A stretch of 60,864 bases of DNA from Mangrovihabitans endophyticus (GTDB lineage: Bacteria > Actinomycetota > Actinomycetes > Mycobacteriales > Micromonosporaceae): assembly GCF_014646155.1 (NCBI RefSeq), contig NZ_BMMX01000034.1, positions 1-60,864 of the forward strand, given 5' to 3'. This document shows, in pieces, positions 25,336 to 32,456 of the stretch. A program made the translations under genes and the position numbers. The notes beneath the pieces were generated by a model. That model ran no database searches, was not told the DNA's origin, and saw only the letters and a list, made by a program, of their open reading frames with translations. Each line of letters opens with the position of its first letter. The stretch's first letter is position 1.

Positions 25336-26538
25336 ATGCGAGCGAAGGTGCTGGTACTCGGCGGAAACTTCGGTGGCCTGACCGCTGCCATCGCAGTGAA
25401 GCAGGAGCTGCACGGTGACGTCGACGTCACGGTGCTCAGTGATCGCGATCGATTCCTGTTCAACCCGTCGCTGATCTGGCTCCCCTTCGGCAAGCGGGCG
25501 CCCACGGACATCACCTTCCCCGTAGCGCCGACGTTCGACGCCGCCGGCGTGGAGTTCATCCAGGACGCCGCCGACCTGATCGACCCGCGGGCGAAGACCG
25601 TGCGTACCGTCTCGGGCCACGTCCACCCGTACGACTATCTGATCATCGCCACCGGAACCCGGGAGAACCTCGACGCGGTGGAGGGCCTGCGGGAGAACTC
25701 GAACTGGATCACCTCGCTGGACGGCGCCATCCACACCGGCGAGGCATGGCGACGGTTCCGGGACGCACCCGGCGACATCGTCATCGGCGCCACCCAGGGC
25801 GCGAGTTGCTTCGGTGCCGCGTACGAATTCCTCTTCAACACCTCGTACCAACTGCGCAAGGCCGGCCTCAAGCGGCGCGCCAAGATCACGTACGTGACCG
25901 CCGAGCCGTTCCTCGGCCACTTCGGCATCGGCGGGCTTCCGCACGGTGAGCGACTGCTCGGCATGTTCCTGCGCAAGGAGAACATCGCCTACCGCACGGA
26001 CACGGCGATGAGCGCCATCGAAGACGGGGCGGTGGTCACCGCCGACGGCACCAAGATCAAGTATGCGTTCACCATGATCGTGCCGCCGTTCACCGGCCAG
26101 GACTTCCTGCGCCGCACCGACGGCCTGACCAACGCGGGCGGTTATGTCGAGGTCCGCGACACCTACCAGAGCAAGCGCTACGAGAACATCTACGCGGTCG
26201 GGCTGGCCGCCGCGGTGCAGGCGCCGTGGACCACGCCCACGCCGGTGGGCGTGCCCAAGACCGGCCTGCCCACCGAACAGATGGCCCATGTCGCGGCGAA
26301 GAACGTAGCGGCGCAGATCCGCGGCGAGGAGCCGGCGAGCCACAAGAGCTTCGGCGACATCCCGGCCGTGTGTGTCATGGACGCGGGCAACAACGGCGTG
26401 CTCATCCTGGCCGACAAGATGCTGCCGCCGCGCCGGCACGGCGTGCTCGTGCCCGGCCCGCAGAACCACGCGTTCAAACTCGCCTTCGAGAAGTACTACC
26501 TCTGGAAGATGAAGGGAGGCCATGTGAGCCTACCCTGA
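25336..26538 (+). CDS. SQR-like NAD(P)/FAD-dependent oxidoreductase
   Basis: 400 aa. FAD-binding VLVLGGNFGGLTAAIAV at residues 5-21, second dinucleotide strand DIVIGATQGASCFGAAYEF, and the NIYAVGLAAAVQAPW segment near the flavin. It is related to sulfide:quinone oxidoreductases but keeps only C158 near the flavin and lacks the N-terminal Cys of the other SQR here. The electron donor may therefore differ (persulfide, polysulfide or other). A CstR-type operator precedes it and the CstR gene follows, so it belongs to the persulfide response. C-terminal YYLWKMKGG resembles a membrane-docking tail. Confidence 0.82.
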   Translation: MRAKVLVLGGNFGGLTAAIAVKQELHGDVDVTVLSDRDRFLFNPSLIWLPFGKRAPTDITFPVAPTFDAAGVEFIQDAADLIDPRAKTVRTVSGHVHPYDYLIIATGTRENLDAVEGLRENSNWITSLDGAIHTGEAWRRFRDAPGDIVIGATQGASCFGAAYEFLFNTSYQLRKAGLKRRAKITYVTAEPFLGHFGIGGLPHGERLLGMFLRKENIAYRTDTAMSAIEDGAVVTADGTKIKYAFTMIVPPFTGQDFLRRTDGLTNAGGYVEVRDTYQSKRYENIYAVGLAAAVQAPWTTPTPVGVPKTGLPTEQMAHVAAKNVAAQIRGEEPASHKSFGDIPAVCVMDAGNNGVLILADKMLPPRRHGVLVPGPQNHAFKLAFEKYYLWKMKGGHVSLP

Positions 26539-26570
26539 TCGGTGGTACGGCCGATGGCCGCCGATCGGAT

Positions 26571-26598
26571 GGCGAACTACCCTAGGGGGTATATCGCC
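26571..26598 (+). promoter_or_regulatory. CstR operator 2 (autoregulatory) with outer complementary arms
   Basis: Core TACCC-TAGG-GGGTA at 26578-26591, flanked by GGCGA (26571-26575) and TCGCC (26594-26598), which pair with each other. It lies 17 bases before the cstR start, consistent with self-repression. Confidence 0.82.
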
Positions 26599-26614
26599 AG
26601 GTCAACGGGAGGCA

Positions 26615-26887
26615 ATGGTGGAGATCGAGGGCGAAGCGCTCACCGACGTGATCAAGCGGCTGCGCCGCGCCGAGGGACAGATCCGTGGGGTGATCGCGAT
26701 GCTGGAGGACGGTCGCGACTGCGCCGACGTCGTCACCCAGCTCGCCGCGGTCTCCCGCGCCCTCGACCGGGCCGGATTCAAGATCATCGCGACCGGCCTG
26801 CGCGAGTGCGTCACCGCACAGGAGTCCGGCGAGGAGCCCCAGCTCAACGTCGCCCAACTGGAGAAACTCTTCCTCTCGCTGGCCTGA
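26615..26887 (+). CDS. cstR: Persulfide-sensing CstR-like repressor (CsoR family)
   Basis: 90 aa all-helical CsoR-family protein. Cysteines are at 36 (GRDCADV) and 65 (GLRECV). The third copper ligand of CsoR, His61, is Gly here (ATGLREC). CsoR needs Cys-His-Cys for Cu(I); CstR retains the two Cys that form di- or trisulfide links with persulfide and lacks the His. The protein is thus a persulfide, not copper, sensor by sequence. CGGGAGG precedes ATG 26615. Four TACCC-N4-GGGTA sites around it define the local regulon. Confidence 0.9.
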   Translation: MVEIEGEALTDVIKRLRRAEGQIRGVIAMLEDGRDCADVVTQLAAVSRALDRAGFKIIATGLRECVTAQESGEEPQLNVAQLEKLFLSLA

Positions 26888-26920
26888 CGACCGGCGGAAC
26901 CCTCACCAGCACCGCATTGC

Positions 26921-26954
26921 GCCTGCCATATACCCCCAGGGGTATATGGCAGGC
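26921..26954 (+). promoter_or_regulatory. CstR operator 3 inside a perfect 16-bp-arm dyad
   Basis: GCCTGCCATATACCCC (26921-26936) and its exact reverse complement (26939-26954) are separated by CA. The core TACCCCCAGGGGTA matches the other operators. It lies 33 bases after the cstR stop and 99 bases before the dioxygenase start, so it can act as an operator and, once transcribed, as a strong hairpin between the two genes. Confidence 0.85.
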
Positions 26955-27053
26955 GCATCCCGAACCGGTGATATCGACCTCCCGATGACCACATACCCCG
27001 TACGGTATTTCCGAGGGGACCGGACTGTGCGAACCGGACAAGGAGACGGATTG

Positions 27054-28439
27054 ATGCTGTTCACGCAGTACTACCTCGACTGCCTCTCGCAGGCGTCGTA
27101 CCTGATCGCCGACCAGACCACCAAGCGGGCGATCCTGGTCGACCCTCGCCGGGACATCGACGAATACCTCGCCGATGCGCGGGCCCACGATCTGACCATC
27201 GAAGGCGTGATCAACACGCACTTCCATGCGGACTTCCTCGCCGGGCACCTTGAGGTCGCCGCCGCCACCGGCGCGTGGATCGGCTACGGACACCGCGCCC
27301 AGGCGGAGTACGCCATTCGCAAGCTCGCCGACGGCGAGCGCATCAGCCTCGGCGACGTCACCCTGCAGATCATGGAAACGCCCGGGCACACCCCGGAGTC
27401 GATCAGCATCCTGGTCTTCGAGCACGCCGACGACACGGTGCCGTACGGGGTGATGACCGGTGACGCGCTGTTCATCGGCGACGTCGGCCGCCCGGACCTG
27501 CTCGCGTCCCTCGGCGTCACCGCCGACGAACTCGGCCGGATGCTTTACGACAGCGTGCAACGCAAGCTCATGTCCCTGCCCGACGAGGTCCGCGTCTTCC
27601 CCGCCCACGGAGCGGGTTCCGCATGCGGCAAGAACCTGTCCACCGAGCGGCAGTCCACCATCGGCGAGCAACGGCGCACCAATTACGCGTGCGCGCCGAT
27701 GGACGAGGATCAGTTCCTCACCCTGGTCACCGGCGGGCAGCCCGCAGCGCCCGGCTATTTCGCGTACGACGCGGTGCTCAACCGCAAGGCCCGCGACCTG
27801 TTCGACCAGCACCAGCCGGCCCGGCCGCTGACCGCCGCGGAGTTCCTGGCCGCCCGCGCCGACGGCGCCGTCGTCATCGACGCCCGCGATCCGCAGGAAT
27901 ACGCGACCGGACACGTCCGCGGAGCCCTGAACATCCCGGCCGACGGCCGCTTCGCCGAAACCGCGGGCACCGTCGTCGACCCCGCGTCGCCGATCGTGGT
28001 CGTCGCCCCGCAGGATCGCGAGGAGGAGATCGTCATCCGGCTCGCCCGCATCGGCTTCGACCGGGTCACCGGTTACCTGCGCGAGCCCGAGGGCGCCTTC
28101 CTCGACATGGTCGCCGAGATCGTGCCGGCCAGCCGTCTCACGGTCACCCAGTTGCGCCAAGCCCTCGACCAGTCGGGGCCACCGATCGTGCTCGACGTCC
28201 GCAACGACGGGGAACGCGAACGCGGAATGATCACCGGTTCGATGCACATCCCGCTCGCCGAGCTCCCGCGCCGGATCGGCGAGGTCGCCGGGGACCGGCC
28301 GATCGTGACGCACTGCGCCGGCGGCTATCGCTCCTCCGTCGCCGCCAGCCTGCTGCGTCACGCCGGTCGCGACGATGTCTCGGACCTGTTGGGCGGCTAC
28401 AACGCCTGGCAGGCCGATCTTCGCCCGGCGACCGCCTGA
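27054..28439 (+). CDS. Second persulfide dioxygenase-rhodanese fusion
   Basis: 461 aa. MBL domain with NTHFHADFLAGH, PGHTPES and FPAHGAGSACGK, the motif set of ETHE1/CstB-type persulfide dioxygenases. Rhodanese domain 1 (about 265-345) has IVVVAPQDREEE where the catalytic Cys loop should be, so it is inactive. Domain 2 has VTHCAGGYRSSVAAS with the Cys. AAGGAG precedes ATG 27054; an earlier in-frame ATG at 26985 lacks such a site. It is a paralogue of the fusion at 21859 with clearly different metal-motif context, and lies between two CstR dyads. Confidence 0.9.
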   Translation: MLFTQYYLDCLSQASYLIADQTTKRAILVDPRRDIDEYLADARAHDLTIEGVINTHFHADFLAGHLEVAAATGAWIGYGHRAQAEYAIRKLADGERISLGDVTLQIMETPGHTPESISILVFEHADDTVPYGVMTGDALFIGDVGRPDLLASLGVTADELGRMLYDSVQRKLMSLPDEVRVFPAHGAGSACGKNLSTERQSTIGEQRRTNYACAPMDEDQFLTLVTGGQPAAPGYFAYDAVLNRKARDLFDQHQPARPLTAAEFLAARADGAVVIDARDPQEYATGHVRGALNIPADGRFAETAGTVVDPASPIVVVAPQDREEEIVIRLARIGFDRVTGYLREPEGAFLDMVAEIVPASRLTVTQLRQALDQSGPPIVLDVRNDGERERGMITGSMHIPLAELPRRIGEVAGDRPIVTHCAGGYRSSVAASLLRHAGRDDVSDLLGGYNAWQADLRPATA

Positions 28440-28460
28440 CGGCACCACCACCGGAAGCAC

Positions 28461-28496
28461 GCCGAACGGTATACCCTAGGGGGTATACCGTTCGGC
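28461..28496 (+). promoter_or_regulatory. CstR operator 4 inside a perfect 16-bp-arm dyad
   Basis: GCCGAACGGTATACCC (28461-28476) and its exact reverse complement (28481-28496) flank TAGG. The core TACCC-TAGG-GGGTA is identical to operator 2. The outer arm bases (GCCGAACGG) are unrelated to those of operator 3 (GCCTGCCATA), yet each is self-complementary. It lies between the dioxygenase stop and the rhodanese start, just before its ribosome site. Confidence 0.87.
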
Positions 28497-28509
28497 AGAG
28501 GAGGATGAT

Positions 28510-28827
28510 GTGGTAAGCGAAGTCGACCTTGAAACATTTGCCGCAGCGCTGAACAGCGGGGCGACGGTCATCGACGTCCGAGAGCCGGAGGAGTACGCGG
28601 GCGGCCACGTCGCCGGCGCCCGGCTGATGCCGTTGCGCCAGGTCTCGGAGCACATCGCGGAACTGCCGAGGGATCAGCCGGTTTACATCATCTGCGCCAG
28701 CGGCAATCGGAGCCTCACCGCCGCACAACGCCTCTCGCAGGCGGGCCTGGACGCGCGCTCCGTGGCCGGCGGGACCGGCGGCTGGCGATGCTCCGGCCGG
28801 CCGGTCGTGAGCGGATCGGACAACTGA
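28510..28827 (+). CDS. Single-domain rhodanese (thiosulfate/persulfide sulfurtransferase)
   Basis: 105 aa. TVIDVREPEEYAGGHVAGARLMPL is the CDC25-like rhodanese motif and IICASGNRSLTAAQ carries the catalytic Cys. GTG 28510 follows AGAGGAGG. It moves sulfane sulfur between carriers in the persulfide response and is directly behind CstR operator 4. Confidence 0.9.
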   Translation: MVSEVDLETFAAALNSGATVIDVREPEEYAGGHVAGARLMPLRQVSEHIAELPRDQPVYIICASGNRSLTAAQRLSQAGLDARSVAGGTGGWRCSGRPVVSGSDN

Positions 28828-28830
28828 GCC

Positions 28831-29202
28831 ATGGGCATCGCCGGATCGCTTCGCAAGATCTTCCGCAAGCCGTACGCGTCGGTCGCACCGGCCGCAGTGG
28901 GCGCACTGCTGGATGCGGGCGCGGTGCTGGTGGACGTCCGCGAGCCCGACGAGTGGCGCGCCGGCCACGCGCCGAAGGCCCGGCACATCCCGCTCGGGCA
29001 ACTGCCCGGCCGTGCCAAGGAGTTGCCCGTCGGCCGACCGCTGGTGACCGTGTGCCGATCCGGCGCCCGCTCGGCCCGCGCCGCGACGATGCTGGCCGCC
29101 GACGGCTTCGAGGTGCACAACGTGACGGGCGGAATGCGGGCCTGGGCGGCGGCCGGCCTGCCGGTGGCGGCGAAGGGCGGACGCCCGGGCCGGATCACCT
29201 GA
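28831..29202 (+). CDS. Single-domain rhodanese
   Basis: 123 aa, starting 3 bases after the previous rhodanese stop. VLVDVREPDEWRAGHAPKARHIPL and the active-site loop VTVCRSGARSARAATML (Cys present) show an active sulfurtransferase; VTGGMRAWAAAGLPV closes the domain. The N-terminus GSLRKIFRKPY is a short basic amphipathic segment that could touch the membrane. With its neighbour this makes four active and two inactive rhodanese domains in the island. Confidence 0.9.
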   Translation: MGIAGSLRKIFRKPYASVAPAAVGALLDAGAVLVDVREPDEWRAGHAPKARHIPLGQLPGRAKELPVGRPLVTVCRSGARSARAATMLAADGFEVHNVTGGMRAWAAAGLPVAAKGGRPGRIT

Positions 29203-29247
29203 CGACCGGCGATCCGCACGCCGACCGGCCTTGACCCGGGCGACGCC

Positions 29248-29279
29248 TTACCGTACGGTAATGGATTACCAAGCGGTAA
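29248..29279 (+). promoter_or_regulatory. Twin palindromic operators before the SRPBCC/ArsR pair
   Basis: TTACCGTACGGTAA (29248-29261) is a perfect palindrome and TTACCAAGCGGTAA (29266-29279) a near copy with the same outer TTACC/GGTAA. Their centres are 18 bases apart, just upstream of the SRPBCC gene's ribosome site. They are the obvious binding sites for the co-transcribed ArsR-type repressor. Confidence 0.78.
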
Positions 29280-29297
29280 GGCATTGGAGGAGAAGGC

Positions 29298-29729
29298 ATG
29301 CCCGAGGTCGTACGCTCCATGGAGATTCCCGCACCGCCGAGTTCCGTTTGGCGCTGGCTGTCCACACAGGACGGGCTGCGCCGCTGGCTGTCTCCGGACA
29401 TCGAAATCGACCTGCGGCTCGGCGGCTCCTATCGGATGCCCGGCGGCGACGGCACGACGTGGATCAGCGGCACGGTGCTGGAGCTGGTGCCGGAGGGACG
29501 ACTGGTGCTGTCGTGGCTGGAGGAGGACGCCGGCTGGGTGCATCCCGGTCGGCTGGTCATCACGGTGGAGCCCATCGCGTCCGGCACCCGGGTGGGGCTG
29601 GTCCACGACGGCTTCGCCGGCATCGGCAAGGCGGGCTGGGAACAGACGATGCAAGCCTATGAGCGTGGTGCCGACAAGCACCAGGTGCTGCGGAGGCTGG
29701 CGGACGCGGTGACGACGGTCGCCGCCTGA
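29298..29729 (+). CDS. SRPBCC (AHSA1-like) ligand-binding protein
   Basis: 143 aa. The START-like fold is recognisable by EIPAPPSSVWRWLSTQDGLRRWLSPDIEIDLRLGGSYRM and the C-terminal helix WEQTMQAYERGADKHQVLRRLADAV. Such proteins are commonly paired with ArsR regulators, as here (5-base gap). Function is probably binding or turnover of a small hydrophobic molecule. GGAGGAGAAGG precedes ATG 29298. Confidence 0.85.
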   Translation: MPEVVRSMEIPAPPSSVWRWLSTQDGLRRWLSPDIEIDLRLGGSYRMPGGDGTTWISGTVLELVPEGRLVLSWLEEDAGWVHPGRLVITVEPIASGTRVGLVHDGFAGIGKAGWEQTMQAYERGADKHQVLRRLADAVTTVAA

Positions 29730-29734
29730 CTCCG

Positions 29735-30094
29735 ATGGCGGACCGCGACGCGCCCACGACCACCACCGACGACCTGTTCCGGGTCCTGGCCGACCCGACA
29801 CGTCGCCGGATCCTCGACCTGCTCGCCGACCATGGCACGCTGACGGTCGGCGAGCTGGCCGGGCATTTCCCCGGCCTGGTGTCCTCGGGCATCTCCAAGC
29901 ATCTGATGGCACTGCGGGCGGCGGGTCTGGTCACCGCGACCAAACAGGGACGCAACCAGCTCTATGCCATCGACGCGGACGCCATGTCCCAGGCGTTGGG
30001 GCCGTGGCTGGCCCGATATGAGGCGTACTGGACGGGAGCCCTCGCCCGCCTGCGCGACCTGGCGGTCGACCCGCCCCACGACGGCACGGCCTGA
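29735..30094 (+). CDS. ArsR-family winged-helix repressor
   Basis: 119 aa. LFRVLADPTRRRILDLLADHGTLTVGELAGHFPGLVSSGISKHLMALRAAGLVTATKQGRNQLYAID is the full ArsR winged helix. It has no metal-binding ELCVCDL motif, so it belongs to the non-metal group typically paired with AHSA1/SRPBCC proteins. Predicted to repress its own operon at 29248-29279. Confidence 0.88.
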   Translation: MADRDAPTTTTDDLFRVLADPTRRRILDLLADHGTLTVGELAGHFPGLVSSGISKHLMALRAAGLVTATKQGRNQLYAIDADAMSQALGPWLARYEAYWTGALARLRDLAVDPPHDGTA

Positions 30095-30201
30095 CGCCTC
30101 TCCCTGGCCGCCGGGTGCGCACGACGAGACAGCCCTTGCAGCGTTGACCGGCTACCGTGATGCCGGACCACGCCACACGGCCGCTCACGGGGGAAGCATC
30201 C

Positions 30202-30744
30202 ATGACCGTCGACATCGCCTTCCTGTCCCGTACGGACGCCGACGACGTCGTTTTGGTGCGGGAGCTGATCGATCTGGTCAACGAGGTCTACGCGGACGCG
30301 GAAAAGGGCCTCTGGGTGGACGGGGCGACGCGCATCTCGGCGACGGAGATGACGGCGGCGATCCGGGCCGGCGAAATCGTCGCGGCGCGACGCGGCACGC
30401 GGATCGTCGGCCTGGTGCAGGTGCGCCGCCTCCCCACCGGCGAGGGCGAGTTCGGCATGCTGGTGGCGGCTCCGGACCAGCGGGGCGCGGGCGTCGGCCG
30501 CCGGCTGGTCGCCTACGCGGAGGACTGGGCCCGCTCACAAGGCTGCGGCACGATGCAGTTGGAGCTGTTGGTGCCGCACTCCTGGACGCATCCGTTCAAG
30601 GAGTTCCTCCTCGGCTGGTACACCCGCGCCGGTTATCGGCAGATCCGGTCCGAGAACTTCGCCACCGCATATCCCCGGCTGGCCCGTGACCTGGCCACCG
30701 AGTGCGATTTCCTGGTGTACCACAAGGCCCTGTCCGGCACCTGA
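30202..30744 (+). CDS. GNAT-family N-acetyltransferase
   Basis: 180 aa. The acetyl-CoA loop is visible as VAAPDQRGAGVGRRLVAYAEDWARSQG (R/QxxGxG/A), with ELLVPHSWTHPFKEFLLGWYTRAGYRQI carrying strand 5 and the Tyr. ATG 30202 follows GGGGGAAGC. The substrate is unknown; it is not obviously linked to the ArsR operon upstream. Confidence 0.85.
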   Translation: MTVDIAFLSRTDADDVVLVRELIDLVNEVYADAEKGLWVDGATRISATEMTAAIRAGEIVAARRGTRIVGLVQVRRLPTGEGEFGMLVAAPDQRGAGVGRRLVAYAEDWARSQGCGTMQLELLVPHSWTHPFKEFLLGWYTRAGYRQIRSENFATAYPRLARDLATECDFLVYHKALSGT

Positions 30745-30751
30745 TGCCATC

Positions 30752-31309
30752 ATGCTCGGCATGAATTGGATACCGCTCTTGAGCGCCGTGGCCGGGGCTG
30801 TGGTCGCGTTGGGCAGTTCACTGGTGGTGGACCTGCGCCGTGACCACAGCCGACGGGATCGGGACCGGCGGCAGGAGCGGCGACGGCAAGGGGTGGCGTT
30901 CACCGTCGCACTCGTCGACGCGCTGGGCGCGTTGCGGCTTGTCGCGGCGGCGGAACAGGATTCGGCGCAGCGGCGCGTCGCGACAAGCGAAGCGGTGACA
31001 CCGGTGTACGTCGCACGTGAGCAGTTGCTGGTCACCGGCACCGCGGGCCAACTTGCGGCGGGAGAGTCGGCCTTCCAGGCGTTGATCGACGTACGCGACG
31101 CGGTACGCGCCGGCTCGGGGCGGGACTCGGCCGAGTACCACGATGCCTACCACCGGTTCGCGGAGGCGCTCTGGCGTTTCCGGCTCACCATCCGCAGCGA
31201 CCTGGGCGAGCCGGAAATCACCCCGCAGGAGCTGTCGCGTCCGGACTGGACGGACCGGGATCGCTGCGACACCTGCCGGTCCCGCGCGCAGTCGCCGGCG
31301 GGCTCCTGA
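30752..31309 (+). CDS. Hypothetical membrane-anchored protein
   Basis: 185 aa. An N-terminal hydrophobic helix (WIPLLSAVAGAVVALGSSLVV) is followed by a highly charged stretch (DLRRDHSRRDRDRRQERRRQ) and a helical domain. Two cysteines sit near the C-terminus (DRCDTCRS). ATG 30752 or ATG 30761 could be the start. I do not recognise the family; the layout is that of a single-pass anchor with a cytosolic helical domain. Confidence 0.6.
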   Translation: MLGMNWIPLLSAVAGAVVALGSSLVVDLRRDHSRRDRDRRQERRRQGVAFTVALVDALGALRLVAAAEQDSAQRRVATSEAVTPVYVAREQLLVTGTAGQLAAGESAFQALIDVRDAVRAGSGRDSAEYHDAYHRFAEALWRFRLTIRSDLGEPEITPQELSRPDWTDRDRCDTCRSRAQSPAGS

Positions 31310-31335
31310 CCCTCGGGATCCGCATACCCGCGCGG

Positions 31336-31354
31336 TCTTCGTCGAATCTTCGTC
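31336..31354 (+). promoter_or_regulatory. Direct repeat TCTTCGTC with 11-bp period
   Basis: TCTTCGTC occurs at 31336-31343 and 31347-31354. OmpR/PhoP-type regulators bind direct repeats spaced 11 bases apart, and this pair is 118 bases upstream of an operon that ends in such a regulator. Likely the autoregulatory site. Confidence 0.5.
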
Positions 31355-31471
31355 AACGTACCGGGGGAAACCTCATCGCGGCCAGGCAGCCTGGAATGTG
31401 GTCGGACCGGATGGATTCGACCGCGAGTGCCGGTTCCGGTGGACCGGGATCCGGCGGAAGGGAGCGCGGTG

Positions 31472-31732
31472 ATGATGGGCTGGTACGGCGGAGGAATGGG
31501 CTGGGTCGGCTGGCTTGCCATGGGGCTGTTCTGGCTGCTGCTGATCGTGGTGATCGTGGTCCTGGTGGTGCGGCTGCTGCCGAGCGCGAAGCATGACGTC
31601 TCGGCACAGGGCGGCGCCCGGGAGGATGCGCCGGAGGACATCCTGGATCGGCGCTTCGCGCGGGGCGAGATCGACGTCGACACGTACCGGGAACAGCGGG
31701 CCGCTCTCGTGCAGGCGAGGGGGACGAAATGA
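31472..31732 (+). CDS. Small SHOCT-domain membrane protein
   Basis: 86 aa. MMGWYGGGMGWVGWL leads into one hydrophobic helix (FWLLLIVVIVVLVVRLL), then a SHOCT motif (EDAPEDILDRRFARGEIDVDTYREQRAAL), a short oligomerisation helix pair. GGAAGGGA lies upstream. It overlaps the next gene by 4 bases (ATGA) and starts a four-gene operon. Confidence 0.82.
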   Translation: MMGWYGGGMGWVGWLAMGLFWLLLIVVIVVLVVRLLPSAKHDVSAQGGAREDAPEDILDRRFARGEIDVDTYREQRAALVQARGTK

Positions 31733-32454
31733 TGAGCGCACGGCGGGGTTGGCTGATGGCGGCCCTGGTGGCCGCGGTGGTGGCGTTGACGGGCAGCGCG
31801 ATCGCGGTGGGCGTCGGCGTGGGCCGGCATTCCGCGGACCCGCCGCGGCAGGCGGGCTTCGCCAACGCCGCACCCGCGGGCGCCGGTCCGGAGAGAATGG
31901 GTGGCATGGCCGGCGGGATGATGGGCTCCGGGAACGCCGGAACCTGGCAGACCGATGGCCGGTACGGGCTGCCGGGCGACGGCAGCACGGTGACCACGAT
32001 GGCCGCAGCGAGAGCACGGGCGCAGGCGTTCGCCGACCAGCTCGGTGACGGGCTCCGCGCGGGTGAGGTGATGCAGTTCTCCAACGGTTACTACAGCGAG
32101 CTGTTGTCCGCAGACGGCCGGGGTGCGACCGAGGTGCTGATCGATCCGGGCACCGGGGCGGTGAGCATCGAGTACGGTCCGGCGATGATGTGGAACACCC
32201 GCTACGGCATGCACCCCAGGGCGGAGGTGGCGGCCCGGGTCTCCGCCAAGCAGGCGACCGTCGACGCGCAGGCGTGGCTGGACGGCCGGCACGCCGGTCT
32301 GACCGCCGGTGAACCGATGGCCTTTCCCGGCTATTACACCCTGCACACCCTCAAGGGGGAGTCGATCGTCGGCATGATGTCGATCAACTCAGTCAGCGGT
32401 GCGGCCTGGTATCACACGTGGCACGGCACCTTCATCGCGATGACCGGAGAGTAG
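31729..32454 (+). CDS. Secreted or membrane-anchored PepSY-like protein
   Basis: 241 aa. An N-terminal anchor or signal (LMAALVAAVVALTGSAIAVGVGV) precedes a Gly/Met-rich linker (ERMGGMAGGMMGSGN) and two PepSY-like repeats (EVMQFSNGYYSELLSADGRGATEVLIDPGTGAVSIEYG; YYTLHTLKGESIVGMMSINSVSGAAWYHTWHG). Such proteins often modulate neighbouring sensor kinases or bind metals; the Met/His content (YGPAMMW, HTWHG) would allow metal binding. It sits between SHOCT and the two-component genes. Confidence 0.65.
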   Translation: MMSARRGWLMAALVAAVVALTGSAIAVGVGVGRHSADPPRQAGFANAAPAGAGPERMGGMAGGMMGSGNAGTWQTDGRYGLPGDGSTVTTMAAARARAQAFADQLGDGLRAGEVMQFSNGYYSELLSADGRGATEVLIDPGTGAVSIEYGPAMMWNTRYGMHPRAEVAARVSAKQATVDAQAWLDGRHAGLTAGEPMAFPGYYTLHTLKGESIVGMMSINSVSGAAWYHTWHGTFIAMTGE

Positions 32455-32456
32455 CC

